NCBI RefSeq assembly: GCF_903903185.1
Contig: NZ_CAIUXT010000098.1
Span: forward strand, 1 to 64,000
DNA length: 64,000 bases
Reading direction: 5' to 3'
From: an uncultured Rhodoblastus sp.
GTDB taxonomy: Bacteria; Pseudomonadota; Alphaproteobacteria; Rhizobiales; Beijerinckiaceae
Position numbers and translations under genes: made by a program. Of the stretch, positions 47,360 to 57,638 are shown piece by piece (within the stretch, counting starts at the first letter, position 1; every line of letters starts with the position of its first letter). A model generated the notes under the pieces. That model saw nothing but the letters and a program-made list of their open reading frames with translations, did no database searches and had not been told where the DNA came from.

Positions 47360-48651
47360 GCGAAGGCCCCGGTTTGCAATAGCGCCGCGAGATCGGCATT
47401 GAGCAGATCGCGCAAGCTTTCATCGCGCAGAATGTCGAAGGCTTCCGCCGCGAAAGCCTGGATCAGAATGGCCTGGGCCTCGGGGCGCGGAATGCCGCGC
47501 GATTCCATATAGAACAACTGATTGGCGTCGAGCTTGCCGCAGGCGGCGCCATGGCCGCAGGCGACGTCGTCGGCGAAAATTTCCAGCTCCGGCTTCGCCT
47601 GCAAACTGGCGTCGTCGGACAGCAACAGGCCGCGGCACACCATCTTGCCATCGGTTTTCTGCGCCTGCGGCGGCACCACGATCTTGCCCTGGAACACGCC
47701 TTCAGCCTGTTCCGCGAGGACAAATTTGAACGTCTCGCGGCTCAGGCAGGCGGGCGCTTGATGCGTCACGACCAGCGTTATATCTGCATGCTCCTGCCCT
47801 GTCAGCATGCTGGCAGCGGACAGATGCAATTCAGCTTTTTCGCCGGCGCAGGTCACAAACAGCTGGCGGCGCAGAAAAGCCGCCCCGGCAACCAGCGCCG
47901 TGGCGCACAGGCGCGCGCCGGCTTCGAGCGAAACGACGCAAGTTTGCACATCCACGGTTGCGCTGTCGCGCGAGCGGCAGGCGTAATCGAGTTCCGCCGC
48001 CTTGCCGAGCGACAGCAACAGCGCGCTGTCGCCAAAGCCGCCGAAGCCCTCAGCGCGGGTCTCAATCAGGCTGGCCCGCGCGCCCTCGCCCAGCACGACA
48101 TGAACGCGCGAAAAACGGCTGCGCCCGCCATTGGCGCCGCAAAGCGCGACGATCTCGATTGGCTTTTCCAATGAAATCCCGGCGGCGATTTCAATGGTCA
48201 ACCCGCCGGGCGAAAAAGCACCGTTGAGATCGAGCAGCGGATCGTCGGCCTGCAAAGCCAGGGTGGCGCGATCGTTCGACAGCGCGGCGAGCGGGCGGAT
48301 TTCGACGCCCGCGACACGGGAAAAATCATCCGACAAATCGGGCGCGAAAAAGCCGTCGATCGACACCAGTTTCAAGGCGCCGGGCGCCGCGACTTTTTCA
48401 AGCTCGGCGCGAGCGTAATCGAGCGAAACGTGATCGGGCGGTTCGGCCAAAGGCGACGCCTGCCGCAATTTGACGCGCAGGTCGCTGTAATGCCAGGATT
48501 CGACCCGGCGGCTCGGCAGGCCGGCGCGGGCGAAGCGGTCGAAAGCCGCCTGCCTTTCCGCCGCGTCGCCCGGCGCCTTGTCGAGCAACAGCGCAAATTC
48601 GCGCAAAAAATCCTGCTCGGCCTGTGTAGGGTTTTTCAGCGGCGCGCCCAT
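47356..48651 (-). CDS. sufD: SufD, scaffold subunit of the SufBCD complex
   Basis: The 431-residue protein is a SufD homologue. It has a helical N-terminus, a beta-helix core and the C-terminal helical region recognised by CGHGAACGKLDANQLFYMES and GIPRPEAQAILIQAFAAEAF. With SufB and SufC it forms the cytosolic scaffold that assembles iron-sulphur clusters. Its start shares a base with the sufC stop (TAATG), and its stop overlaps the sufS start by four bases. Confidence 0.93.
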   Translation of the reverse strand: MGAPLKNPTQAEQDFLREFALLLDKAPGDAAERQAAFDRFARAGLPSRRVESWHYSDLRVKLRQASPLAEPPDHVSLDYARAELEKVAAPGALKLVSIDGFFAPDLSDDFSRVAGVEIRPLAALSNDRATLALQADDPLLDLNGAFSPGGLTIEIAAGISLEKPIEIVALCGANGGRSRFSRVHVVLGEGARASLIETRAEGFGGFGDSALLLSLGKAAELDYACRSRDSATVDVQTCVVSLEAGARLCATALVAGAAFLRRQLFVTCAGEKAELHLSAASMLTGQEHADITLVVTHQAPACLSRETFKFVLAEQAEGVFQGKIVVPPQAQKTDGKMVCRGLLLSDDASLQAKPELEIFADDVACGHGAACGKLDANQLFYMESRGIPRPEAQAILIQAFAAEAFDILRDESLRDLLNADLAALLQTGAFA

Positions 48652-49400
48652 TACGCCGCCTCGCTGGCGTAATCGGCATAGCCGCTTTTTTCGAGCTCCA
48701 GCGCCAGTTCCGGACCGCCGCTGCGGACGATTTTTCCCTCCGACATCACATGCACCACGTCGGGAACGATATAGTCGAGCAGGCGCTGGTAATGGGTGAT
48801 CACCAGAAGGCTGCGCTCCTTCGAGCGCAACGCATTGACGCCATCGGCGCAGATGCGCAGCGCGTCGATATCGAGGCCGGAATCGAGTTCGTCGAGAATG
48901 GCGAAACGCGGCTCCAGCAGCGCCATCTGCAGGATTTCCATGCGCTTCTTTTCGCCGCCGGAGAAACCGAGATTGACCGGACGCTTGAGCATGTCCTGCG
49001 GGATGTTCAGCCGGGCCGCGGCCTCGCGCACGCGCTTCATGAAATCGGGAATCGCCATCTCGGCCTCGTCGCGCATTTTGCGCTGGGCGTTGAGCGCGGC
49101 CTTGAGAAACGTCATGGTGGCGACGCCGGGAATTTCGAGCGGATATTGAAACACCAGAAACAGCCCGAGCGCCGCGCGTTCGGCCGCCGTCTTGTCGAGC
49201 AGATCGACGCCGCCGAGCCTGATCGAGCCCTCGGTGACGTCGTAGTCGGCCCGTCCGGCGATGACATAGGACAAAGTCGATTTGCCGGAGCCGTTGGGCC
49301 CCATGATCGCGGCGACCTGCCCCGCCGGCACGGACAGCGAAAGCCCGTCGAGGATTTTCTTGCCGGCGACGGAAACGTGGAGGTTTTCAATTTCGAGCAT
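48651..49400 (-). CDS. sufC: SufC, ATPase of the SufBCD complex
   Basis: The 249-residue ABC-type ATPase starts MLEIENLHVSVAGKKILDGL. It has Walker A GPNGSGKSTLSYVIAG, the signature LGFSGGEKKRMEILQ, Walker B FAILDELDSGLDIDALR and the His switch LLVITHYQRLLDY. It powers cluster assembly on SufBD. The ATG at 49400 is chosen from family length. It follows sufB by 43 bases and overlaps sufD by one base. Confidence 0.95.
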   Translation of the reverse strand: MLEIENLHVSVAGKKILDGLSLSVPAGQVAAIMGPNGSGKSTLSYVIAGRADYDVTEGSIRLGGVDLLDKTAAERAALGLFLVFQYPLEIPGVATMTFLKAALNAQRKMRDEAEMAIPDFMKRVREAAARLNIPQDMLKRPVNLGFSGGEKKRMEILQMALLEPRFAILDELDSGLDIDALRICADGVNALRSKERSLLVITHYQRLLDYIVPDVVHVMSEGKIVRSGGPELALELEKSGYADYASEAA

Positions 49401-49443
49401 GGACTTGAGCCTTGAAAAAAGGGGGCGCGCGGCGTCGGCGCGT

Positions 49444-50919
<1,476 letters not shown>

Positions 50920-50975
50920 TTCTCCTCACCTAACGCGGTTTCAAGGGCCGCTGGTTGAGTCCATGTCGAGGCGTT

Positions 50976-52139
50976 TCAGGCTGAATTCGCCAGCCGGCTT
51001 CGCATTCTCTCCCGCACTCTAGCCAATATTTGCAGAAAACGCACCACCTCTTCGTCGTCCGTCTTCCAGCCCATGCTGATTCTCAACGCCGAACGCGCCA
51101 GCCCCGCGGAAACGCCCATCGAGGCGAGCACGGTCGAGGGCGCCACCTTGCCGGAGGAACAGGCCGAGCCCGAAGACAAGGCCACGCCCTCGACATCGAA
51201 AGCCGCAACCAAGGTCTCGGCGGCCAGACCCGGCAGGGCGAAAGCCAAAGTATTGGCGACGCGCGCCGCGCCTTCGCCGAATATGGCGGCTTCGGGCGCG
51301 ATTTCCAGCACGCCGGCCTGCAAATCGTCGCGCAAGGCCCGCAAACGCTGCGACTCGGCCGCGCGTCCGGCGAGACTGGCGGCGACGGCGGCGCCGAAAC
51401 CCGCCAGCGCCGCCGGATTTTCGGTGCCGCCGCGAAAGCCGCGCTCCTGCCCGCCGCCACGGATCAGCGGGGTTTTGGGGAGAAGCTCGCGCCGGGCGAA
51501 AGCCAGGGCGCCGGCGCCTTTCGGCCCGCCGAGCTTGTGGCTCGACAGGAACAACAGATCGGCGCCGGTGGCGGCGAAGTTCGTTTCGACGCGTCCGAAG
51601 GCCTGAACCACATCGCAGACCACGAGCCCGCCCGCCGCATGGACCATGGCGGCCGCTTCCGCGACCGGCTGAATCACCCCGGTCTCGTTATTGACCGCCT
51701 GCAGCGCGAGCATGGGGCGCATTTGTTCGGACAAAGCTCGCTTTTCGGCCAGTTTTTCGCGCAAGATTTCGAGATCGAGCCGGCCCTGCGCGTCGAGCGC
51801 GACAATTTCGACTTTTTCGGGCGCAAAACCATGTCCGGCAACCACGCAAGGGTGTTCGCCGCCGCCGATCAGCAAAAGGTCGCAGGCTTTCGAGGAAGTT
51901 TGGGGGCGAAGCGCCATGTTGGCCGCCTCGGTGGCCCCCGAGACGAAGACGACGAGATCGGCTTGGGTCCCAAGCGCAGCGGCCAGCGCGGCGCGCGCCA
52001 GTTCGATCGACTGCCGCGCCGCGCGCCCTTCCCGATGGACGCTGGAGGCGTTGCCGGCGTCGAGCGCCTGCACGGCCGCCGCCCGCGCTTCGGGTCGCAG
52101 CGGCGCGGTGGCGTTATAGTCGAAATAGATGCGGCCCAT
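50976..52139 (-). CDS. Cysteine desulfurase, NifS/IscS type
   Basis: This 387-residue class V aminotransferase differs from SufS in carrying the longer active-site loop LSSGSACSSGKVAPSTVLAS with the persulphide cysteine. The PLP lysine is in FLSSHKLGGPKGAGALAF, and LLIGGGEHPCVVAG and NNETGVIQPVAE match the family. Group I desulfurases at the head of alphaproteobacterial suf operons are common. It probably starts the operon here; no iscR-like regulator gene lies upstream, where the accessory region begins. Confidence 0.93.
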   Translation of the reverse strand: MGRIYFDYNATAPLRPEARAAAVQALDAGNASSVHREGRAARQSIELARAALAAALGTQADLVVFVSGATEAANMALRPQTSSKACDLLLIGGGEHPCVVAGHGFAPEKVEIVALDAQGRLDLEILREKLAEKRALSEQMRPMLALQAVNNETGVIQPVAEAAAMVHAAGGLVVCDVVQAFGRVETNFAATGADLLFLSSHKLGGPKGAGALAFARRELLPKTPLIRGGGQERGFRGGTENPAALAGFGAAVAASLAGRAAESQRLRALRDDLQAGVLEIAPEAAIFGEGAARVANTLAFALPGLAAETLVAAFDVEGVALSSGSACSSGKVAPSTVLASMGVSAGLARSALRISMGWKTDDEEVVRFLQILARVRERMRSRLANSA

Positions 52140-52165
52140 GGAATAACCCGATTGGCGACCGATTA

Positions 52166-52262
52166 GAGCGTTTTCACGCGAAGCGGCCCCGGTTCGCGTG
52201 AAGAAAAAGATTAAAAAAGCAACCGAATAGAGCCGCCTTTCCGTTCTATCGGATTGGAAAGG
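52166..52262. repeat. Dispersed intergenic palindromic repeat, copy 2
   Basis: TTCACGCGAA and TTCGCGTGAA form a perfect ten-base inverted repeat around GCGGCCCCGG. An AAA-rich stretch and TTCCGTTCTATCGGATTGGAA follow, as in copy 1 at 31948-32037. This copy is the better preserved. It lies just upstream of the NifS-type gene, so it might also carry promoter elements. The rest of the gap, 52263-52490, shows no recognisable gene; a short minus-strand open frame over it has no family match. Confidence 0.75.
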
Positions 52263-52490
52263 GCACTACCGGGCGTCAAGGGATCATGGCCATTGATACG
52301 CGGTGATTCGAAGTCCGGACCCATCGCATTGGCGACGCCCTCGCGCAAGCCTGGGTCTGGGAAGGCTTTCCAGCCTTGAGCCATCGGCGCGGTCTTGGTC
52401 GAGACGCCGGAAGCCGAAAAAATCCGTCTCGATATTATTGACGCGGATGACAGCACGGCCGATGGCGACACGCGGTCGAGCCGCCGCGTT

Positions 52491-52682
52491 TCAGACCATG
52501 CCGATGAGGCGGGTCAGCGCGGCTTCGTCGCCGGTCGCGAGAATCCAGCCCAGCCCGATCAACAGAGCCACGAGGCCCGTCGTCGTCAAAAGCCGCGCGG
52601 CGGAAAGCGCGGCGGCGAGGCGATGATTTTTTCGCCGCAGCGGAGCGGGCCGTTCATTTGAACCCTCGGCAAAGCGACTCAT
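52491..52682 (-). CDS. Small single-span membrane protein, unknown
   Basis: This 63-residue product (MSRFAEGSNERPAPLRRKNH onward) has a basic N-terminus and one convincing transmembrane helix (ARLLTTTGLVALLIGLGWIL), then a short tail. An excellent ribosome site AGGAGAGG lies three bases before the ATG at 52682, the best support for it being real. No family is recognised. Topology by the positive-inside rule would place the N-terminus in the cytosol. It is divergent from the PEP-CTERM gene. Confidence 0.65.
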   Translation of the reverse strand: MSRFAEGSNERPAPLRRKNHRLAAALSAARLLTTTGLVALLIGLGWILATGDEAALTRLIGMV

Positions 52683-52752
52683 CAACCTCTCCTGCGAAAT
52701 TTTTTTCGTAACGGCCCCGGCGTGCGTGCCGCACCGTCAGGGCCAGCGATAG

Positions 52753-52789
52753 CAAGTATTGGTTATTTTTTCGCTAATACAGATACTTG
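52753..52789. repeat. AT-rich inverted repeat upstream of the PEP-CTERM gene
   Basis: CAAGTAT (52753-52759) and ATACTTG (52783-52789) are perfect seven-base arms with a 23-base AT-rich spacer that also contains AATAC. It lies in the AT-rich gap 52683-53009 and may be an operator or a hairpin. Apart from this and the promoter below, the gap shows nothing. Confidence 0.4.
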
Positions 52790-52910
52790 GAGAAAAAACC
52801 TGATTCAGGCGGGACGACGTGAGGATTCAATTCCATTGTATTGATATAGCGTCAAATTTGGTTATGAATTTAATGTTTCTAGTCACCTCACCTACGTAGA
52901 AATACGGTTA

Positions 52911-52939
52911 TTGACTTGCAACCTGACGCTACGTAAATT
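52911..52939 (+). promoter_or_regulatory. Sigma-70-like promoter of the PEP-CTERM gene
   Basis: TTGACT (52911-52916) and TAAATT (52934-52939) are separated by exactly 17 bases, a strong housekeeping-type promoter. Two copies of CTACGTA (52892-52898 and 52929-52935) flank the -35 element, the second touching the -10, so they could be operators. The leader to the ATG at 53010 would be about 65 bases. Confidence 0.65.
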
Positions 52940-53009
52940 TTAGCGATGAGAACAACTTGAACTTAACCGTAAGTTGATCTCAAAAATGGCCTAAATATTG
53001 GGGGAGATC

Positions 53010-53642
53010 ATGAACAAATTCATTTTCGGAACTGCACTGGTGACGCTTATGTTCGCCACCAGCGCCAACGCAGCTATTGTTCTCGGTCCAGGAAACGGGA
53101 ATCTCTGGACTTTCAACGATAACCCTGCCCGCCCTTCCAACTACGTCGGCCCCGATTCCGGCAACTCATATTGGGATCCGGGACCGATCAGCTGGAATAC
53201 CACCGGCGCCAACAGCTTCGTGGTGAATGGATCGGTCACAAATCAGTATCTGGCGCCGCTCGGCGACACCACCAACTATCTTTTCGCGACGCCCGGCTCG
53301 GACGCGATCGTCAGCTGGGGTAAGAACATCAATTCGTTCGTCATACGTTGGGGCTCGCCCGACGATTATAACACCCTGACGTTGAGCAATGGCGACTCCG
53401 TCACCGGCACTCAGATAGGCGCATTTTTTGGCTTCACGGCCAATGGAAACAACGCCAACACGCGCTGGGTGACCATTTACGACCGCACGCCGTTCACCGG
53501 CTTCACTGCGAGTTCGACGGGAGTCGCGTTCGAATTCGACGGAACGGCCGTTCCGGAGCCTTCGAGCTGGGCGCTGATGCTGTCGGGCTTTGCGGCTCTC
53601 GGCTTCGCCGGCTATCGTTCGCGCAAGAAGGTCGCCGCCTGA
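53010..53642 (+). CDS. PEP-CTERM exosortase-sorted extracellular protein
   Basis: The 210-residue product has a signal peptide (MNKFIFGTALVTLMFATSAN then A) and a beta-rich middle poor in cysteine and rich in Asn, Gly and Thr. It ends with a PEPxxWA-type PEP-CTERM sorting signal: VPEPSSWALMLSGFAALGFA, then GYRSRKK. Such proteins are cleaved and released or anchored by an exosortase and often belong to biofilm matrix. No exosortase gene is in the window. The ATG at 53010 is preceded by GGGGAG. Composition upstream is AT-rich. A perfect terminator follows. Confidence 0.88.
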   Translation: MNKFIFGTALVTLMFATSANAAIVLGPGNGNLWTFNDNPARPSNYVGPDSGNSYWDPGPISWNTTGANSFVVNGSVTNQYLAPLGDTTNYLFATPGSDAIVSWGKNINSFVIRWGSPDDYNTLTLSNGDSVTGTQIGAFFGFTANGNNANTRWVTIYDRTPFTGFTASSTGVAFEFDGTAVPEPSSWALMLSGFAALGFAGYRSRKKVAA

Positions 53643-53665
53643 TACAAGGTCCTCACGGACGCCGG

Positions 53666-53695
53666 AAAGGCCGCCCCGACCGGGCGGCCTTTTTT
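53666..53695 (+). terminator. Intrinsic terminator of the PEP-CTERM gene
   Basis: AAAGGCCGCCC (53666-53676) pairs perfectly with GGGCGGCCTTT (53682-53692) around a five-base loop and runs into six T residues. It lies 24 bases after the stop codon. Because the stem ends in A and T runs, it may also work for bluB from the other side. Confidence 0.92.
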
Positions 53696-53729
53696 GCAAT
53701 GGCCCGGCGCCCCAGCCAACGAACGGCCT

Positions 53730-54374
53730 TCACACCACCAGGACCCGCCGCCCCAAAACCGTGCGATCCTGCCAGCCGCAGCGCGCGAGTTCCGGCTCGA
53801 CATGCTCCTCCTCCGGCCAGCCGAGGCAAAGAAAGCCGATCAGCTTGAAAGACTCTGGCGCCTCCAGCGCCAGGCGGACCTTTTCCGGATCGAGGATCGA
53901 AATCCAGCCAAGGCCAAGCCCCGCCGCGCGCGCCGCCAGCCAGAGCATGTTGATCATGCCGACCACGGAATAATCCAGCATTTCCGGCATGGTGCGCGTG
54001 CCAAGGCCAAAGCCTTGGGTGGTCGCGCGGTCGCAGAAAACCGCAAGCTGCAGCGGCGCCTTGTCGAGACCCGCCAGTTTCAACTGCGCGTAAAGCGCGG
54101 CCCGCTCGCCTTGTTGCTCCGCCAGCGCCTCCGCGTTGCAGGCGAGGAAATTATCGCGGATCGCCGCGCGCTTTTCCGCGCTTTCGACCCGTATCAGCCG
54201 CCACGGCTGGCTGTTGCCGACCGAAGGCGCGAGCTGGGCGAGATCGAGCAGATGGTCGATCAGCTCCTCCGGCGCCGGATCGGCGCGAAACCGCCGCACA
54301 TCGCGCCGCCAGCGCATCAGCTGCGCCAGCTCCGCGCGAAAATGGACATCGAACACCGGCCCCGGCCTGTTCAT
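53730..54374 (-). CDS. bluB: 5,6-dimethylbenzimidazole synthase
   Basis: The 214-residue flavin enzyme of the nitroreductase fold converts reduced FMN and oxygen to dimethylbenzimidazole, the lower ligand of B12. It has RWRRDVRRFRADPAPEELID, APSVGNSQPWRLIRVES, and MINMLWLAARAAGLGLGWIS with the C-terminal FLCLGWPEE. The ATG at 54374 is chosen because it overlaps the cobB stop by four bases; an ATG at 54392 is possible. It is last in the cob gene series and implies oxygen-dependent lower-ligand synthesis. Confidence 0.93.
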   Translation of the reverse strand: MNRPGPVFDVHFRAELAQLMRWRRDVRRFRADPAPEELIDHLLDLAQLAPSVGNSQPWRLIRVESAEKRAAIRDNFLACNAEALAEQQGERAALYAQLKLAGLDKAPLQLAVFCDRATTQGFGLGTRTMPEMLDYSVVGMINMLWLAARAAGLGLGWISILDPEKVRLALEAPESFKLIGFLCLGWPEEEHVEPELARCGWQDRTVLGRRVLVV

Positions 54375-55684
54375 GAAACCTCCGCGATGCAATGAAAAAA
54401 GCTGCCCGAGACATTTCCGCGCCGCGAGCCGCAGGGCGCCGGCGCCCCGCCATAGGCGTCGGCGGCCATCGCCATGGGCTGGTCCGCGCCGATTGCGACA
54501 ATGCTGGCGTAATGGAATTCATGGCCGCGCAATTTCTGCCCTTTGCGCCCCAGAGCGCAATCGGCCAGCAGAATCGCATCGCGATAGCCGAGCGTCATGC
54601 GGCGTTTGGCGAAAGAGGTTTCGACCGACAGCAATTTGGCCATCGCGTGAACCTGCCCTTCGGCGTCGGTAAGGCTTTCGCCAAGCACCATATAGCCGCC
54701 GCATTCGCCATGCACCGGCCGGGTTTGCGCGAATTGTCGCAAGCCCCCGAGAAAGCGCGCGGCGCCGGCGAGGCGCCCGGCGTGAAGCTCGGGATAGCCG
54801 CCCGGCAGCCAGGCGGCGTCGCAGCCCTGCGGCGGCGGCTCGTCGGCCAGCGGCGAGAAGAACGAAAATTCCGCGCCGCGCGCCCGCCAGTCGGCCAGAA
54901 GATGCGGATAGAGGAAGGAAAAAGCGTCGTCGCGCGCAATGGCGATGTTCTGGCCCGGCGGCGTCAGCGCGCGCGGCGCGCCCATTGGCAGGCCGATGGG
55001 CGCCGCCAGCGACAGGATCGCGTCGAGATCGAGATGATTTTCGACAAAAGCCGCCAGAGCGTCGAGCCGCGCCTCCAGCTCCGCCGTCTCGCTGGCCTGG
55101 ACCAGACCGAGATGACGCTCCGGCAACACGATTTCCGCCTGTTTCGGCAAGGCGCCCACAAATTTCAGGCCCGCCGCCTCGACGCCGGAGCGGGCCAGCA
55201 GCAGATGGCGCGGACTGCCGATCTTGTTCAGCGCCACGCCGACGATTTTCACCCGTGGATCGAAGGTTGCACAGCCCTTGGCGACGGCCCCGGCGGTCTG
55301 CGCCTGGCCCGAGGCGTCGAGCACCAGCAGCGCCGGCAGGCCGAGCGCGGCGGCGATATCGGCGGAAGCGCCGCTGCGCCCAATGGCTGCGGGAACGCCG
55401 TCGAACAGGCCCATCGAGCCCTCCGCCAGCACCAGCGAAGCGTCTTGCGCCGCCAGTCCCGCCAGCGCGCCGATGAGGCCGGGCTCCATCGCCCAGCTGT
55501 CGAGATTGAAACTGTCACGGCCGAGCGCCGCGCGATGAAAGGCGGGATCGATATAATCGGGCCCCGATTTCAGACCGGCGACGCTGAGGCCGCGCTGGCG
55601 GAAGGCGCGCATCAGCCCGAGCGTCACCGTGGTCTTGCCGCCGCCCGAGCGCGGCGCGGCGATGAGCAATCCGCGCAGGCTCAT
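54371..55684 (-). CDS. cobB: Cobyrinate (hydrogenobyrinate) a,c-diamide synthase
   Basis: The 437-residue enzyme amidates the a and c side chains of the corrin, using glutamine and ATP. The N-terminal ATPase has LLIAAPRSGGGKTTVTLGLM and KSGPDYIDPAFH. The C-terminal class I glutaminase has the nucleophile in HGECGGYMVLGESLTD. The ATG at 55684 matches the family start. In the aerobic route the substrate is hydrogenobyrinate. It is divergent from cbiD with a gap of about 50 bases and overlaps bluB by four bases. Confidence 0.94.
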   Translation of the reverse strand: MSLRGLLIAAPRSGGGKTTVTLGLMRAFRQRGLSVAGLKSGPDYIDPAFHRAALGRDSFNLDSWAMEPGLIGALAGLAAQDASLVLAEGSMGLFDGVPAAIGRSGASADIAAALGLPALLVLDASGQAQTAGAVAKGCATFDPRVKIVGVALNKIGSPRHLLLARSGVEAAGLKFVGALPKQAEIVLPERHLGLVQASETAELEARLDALAAFVENHLDLDAILSLAAPIGLPMGAPRALTPPGQNIAIARDDAFSFLYPHLLADWRARGAEFSFFSPLADEPPPQGCDAAWLPGGYPELHAGRLAGAARFLGGLRQFAQTRPVHGECGGYMVLGESLTDAEGQVHAMAKLLSVETSFAKRRMTLGYRDAILLADCALGRKGQKLRGHEFHYASIVAIGADQPMAMAADAYGGAPAPCGSRRGNVSGSFFHCIAEVS

Positions 55685-55740
55685 GCGAGAAAATCCTTTG
55701 GCCCGGGCGACGCGACGCGGTAGCAAGGAGCATGGACGGG

Positions 55741-56820
55741 ATGGAACAAAGCCCATTGCGGCGCGGCTGGACCACGGGCGCCTGTGCGGCGGCGGCGGCG
55801 CGCGCCGCCTATGCCGGTTTGATCGGCGCCGCCTTTCCCGATCCGGTCGCCATCCGCCTGCCCGGCGGCCAGAATCCGGCCTTCGCCCTCGCCCTGCAGG
55901 AAAAGGGCGACGGCTTTTGCCGCGCCGGCATCGTCAAGGACGCCGGCGACGACCCCGATGTGACCCATGGCGCGCTGGTCGTCGCCCGCGTCACCTTGGG
56001 CGCGCCGGGGGAAGGCGTCACTTTCGCCGCCGGCGAGGGCGTCGGCACGGTGACGCGTCCCGGCCTGCCGCTGGCGGTCGGCGAGCCGGCGATCAATCCG
56101 ATACCGCGCCAGATGATCCGCGAGGCGATTCAAGCCGAGGCCGCGCTCCAGAACGGCGCAACCGACGTCCGTGTCGAGATTTCCATTCCCGGCGGCGAAA
56201 AGATCGCAGAGCGCACGCTCAACGGGCGGCTCGGAATCGTCGGCGGCCTGTCGATTCTCGGCACCACCGGGATCGTCACGCCGTTTTCCTGCGCCGCCTG
56301 GATCGCCTCGATCCACCGGGGCATCGACGTCGCCCGCGCCTGCGGTCTCAAAACCATCGCCGGCGCCACCGGCTCGACCTCGGAGGCCGCCGTCAAGGCT
56401 TTGCACGGCCTGCCCGACGAGGCCCTGATCGACATGGGCGATTTCGTCGGCGGCATGCTGAAATATCTGCGCCAGCATCCAGTAGCCCGGGTGGTCGTCG
56501 CCGGCGGCATGGCCAAGATGACCAAACTGGCGCAGGGCCTCGCCGACCTCCATTCGAAACGCGGTTCGGTCGATCTCGATTTTCTGGCGAACCTGGCCGG
56601 GGGCGAGACGGCGGCGGCGATCCGCGAGGCCAATTCGGCCAAACATGCGTTCGAGATCGCGGAAGCGGCGGGCCACGCGCTCGGCGACGGCGTGGCCGAC
56701 GCCGCCTGGCGCACGGCGGCGAAATTGTTGCGCGGCGCGCCTTGTGAACTGGAAATCGTGATTTTCAACCGCGACGGCGGCCTTCTGGCGCGCACGGGGT
56801 TTCGGGCGGTTGACGGCTAG
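55741..56820 (+). CDS. cbiD: Cobalt-precorrin-5B C1-methyltransferase CbiD
   Basis: The 359-residue protein is a clear CbiD (LRRGWTTGACAAAAARAAYA, GGLSILGTTGIVTPFSCAAW, VVAGGMAKMTKLAQGL). CbiD methylates C1 of the ring, the step done by CobF in the classic aerobic pathway. No cobF is present in the window. The start at 55741 is preferred because AAGGAG at 55725-55730 is ten bases upstream; the ATG at 55732 has only one base between. It lies on the opposite strand from most cob genes, divergent from cobB and convergent with cobM. Confidence 0.93.
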   Translation: MEQSPLRRGWTTGACAAAAARAAYAGLIGAAFPDPVAIRLPGGQNPAFALALQEKGDGFCRAGIVKDAGDDPDVTHGALVVARVTLGAPGEGVTFAAGEGVGTVTRPGLPLAVGEPAINPIPRQMIREAIQAEAALQNGATDVRVEISIPGGEKIAERTLNGRLGIVGGLSILGTTGIVTPFSCAAWIASIHRGIDVARACGLKTIAGATGSTSEAAVKALHGLPDEALIDMGDFVGGMLKYLRQHPVARVVVAGGMAKMTKLAQGLADLHSKRGSVDLDFLANLAGGETAAAIREANSAKHAFEIAEAAGHALGDGVADAAWRTAAKLLRGAPCELEIVIFNRDGGLLARTGFRAVDG

Positions 56821-56846
56821 AACGCCGTCCTTGCAGGGAGCCCCCA

Positions 56847-57638
56847 TCATTCCTCGTCCCTGACCACGCCATCGGCGCCGACGAAACCGCCGCGATAACG
56901 GCGGCGGTACTCGGGATCGTAAAGCGCGCTTTCACGGAAATCCGTCGCGCTCAGCGCCGGGCCGACCAGAATCAGCGCGGTGCGCTCCATCGGATCTTTT
57001 CGCGCCAATACGCCGATGGTCGAGAGCGTCGCCTGAAGCAGGCGCTCGTCCGGCCACGACGCCCGGAAAACCAGCGCGATCGGGCAATCCGGGCCATAGA
57101 AGGGCTCCAACTCGGCGACGATTCTGTCGAGCACATGAATCGACAGGTGGATCGCCAAAGTCGCGCCGGTCGCGGCGAAGGCGGCGAGCTTTTCCTTTTC
57201 CGGCATCGAGGAGGCGCGTCCCGAAGTTCGGGTCAGCACCAGCGATTGCGCCACTTCCGGCAGGGTCAGTTCGCGCCGCAGCGCGGCGGCGGCGGCGGCG
57301 AAGGCCGGCACGCCTGGCGTCACGTCATAATCAATTCCAAGGGCGTCGAGCCGGCGCGCTTGCTCGCCCATCGCGCTCCAGACCGAGAGGTCGCCCGAAT
57401 GCAGCCGCGCCACATCCTCGTTGGCGTCGCGCGCGCGCAGAAATTCGACGGCGATCTCGTCGAGCGTCATCGGCGCAGTGTCAACGAGACGGGCGCCGGG
57501 CGGGCAATGCGCCAGCAATTCCTTCGGCACCAGCGAACCGGCGTAAAGACAGACCGGACAGCGCGCAAGCAGGTCGCGTCCGCGCAAGGTGATGAGATCG
57601 GCGGCGCCCGGTCCGGCGCCGATGAAATGCACTTTCAT
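56847..57638 (-). CDS. cobM: Precorrin-4 C11-methyltransferase
   Basis: The 263-residue SAM-dependent methyltransferase of the uroporphyrinogen-methylase fold has [20 protein letters not shown], the [16 protein letters not shown] region and [17 protein letters not shown]. It methylates C11 of precorrin-4. It follows cobE with a four-base overlap and ends 26 bases from the convergent cbiD stop. Length and motifs are typical, and [10 protein letters not shown] forms a short tail. Confidence 0.93.
   Translation of the reverse strand: MKVHFIGAGPGAADLITLRGRDLLARCPVCLYAGSLVPKELLAHCPPGARLVDTAPMTLDEIAVEFLRARDANEDVARLHSGDLSVWSAMGEQARRLDALGIDYDVTPGVPAFAAAAAALRRELTLPEVAQSLVLTRTSGRASSMPEKEKLAAFAATGATLAIHLSIHVLDRIVAELEPFYGPDCPIALVFRASWPDERLLQATLSTIGVLARKDPMERTALILVGPALSATDFRESALYDPEYRRRYRGGFVGADGVVRDEE

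Noticed and set aside
52211-52471. Minus-strand 86-codon frame between the repeat and the small membrane protein
   Set aside because: It overlaps repeat copy 2, has no ribosome site and no recognisable family; it may be a gene remnant, but nothing supports this.
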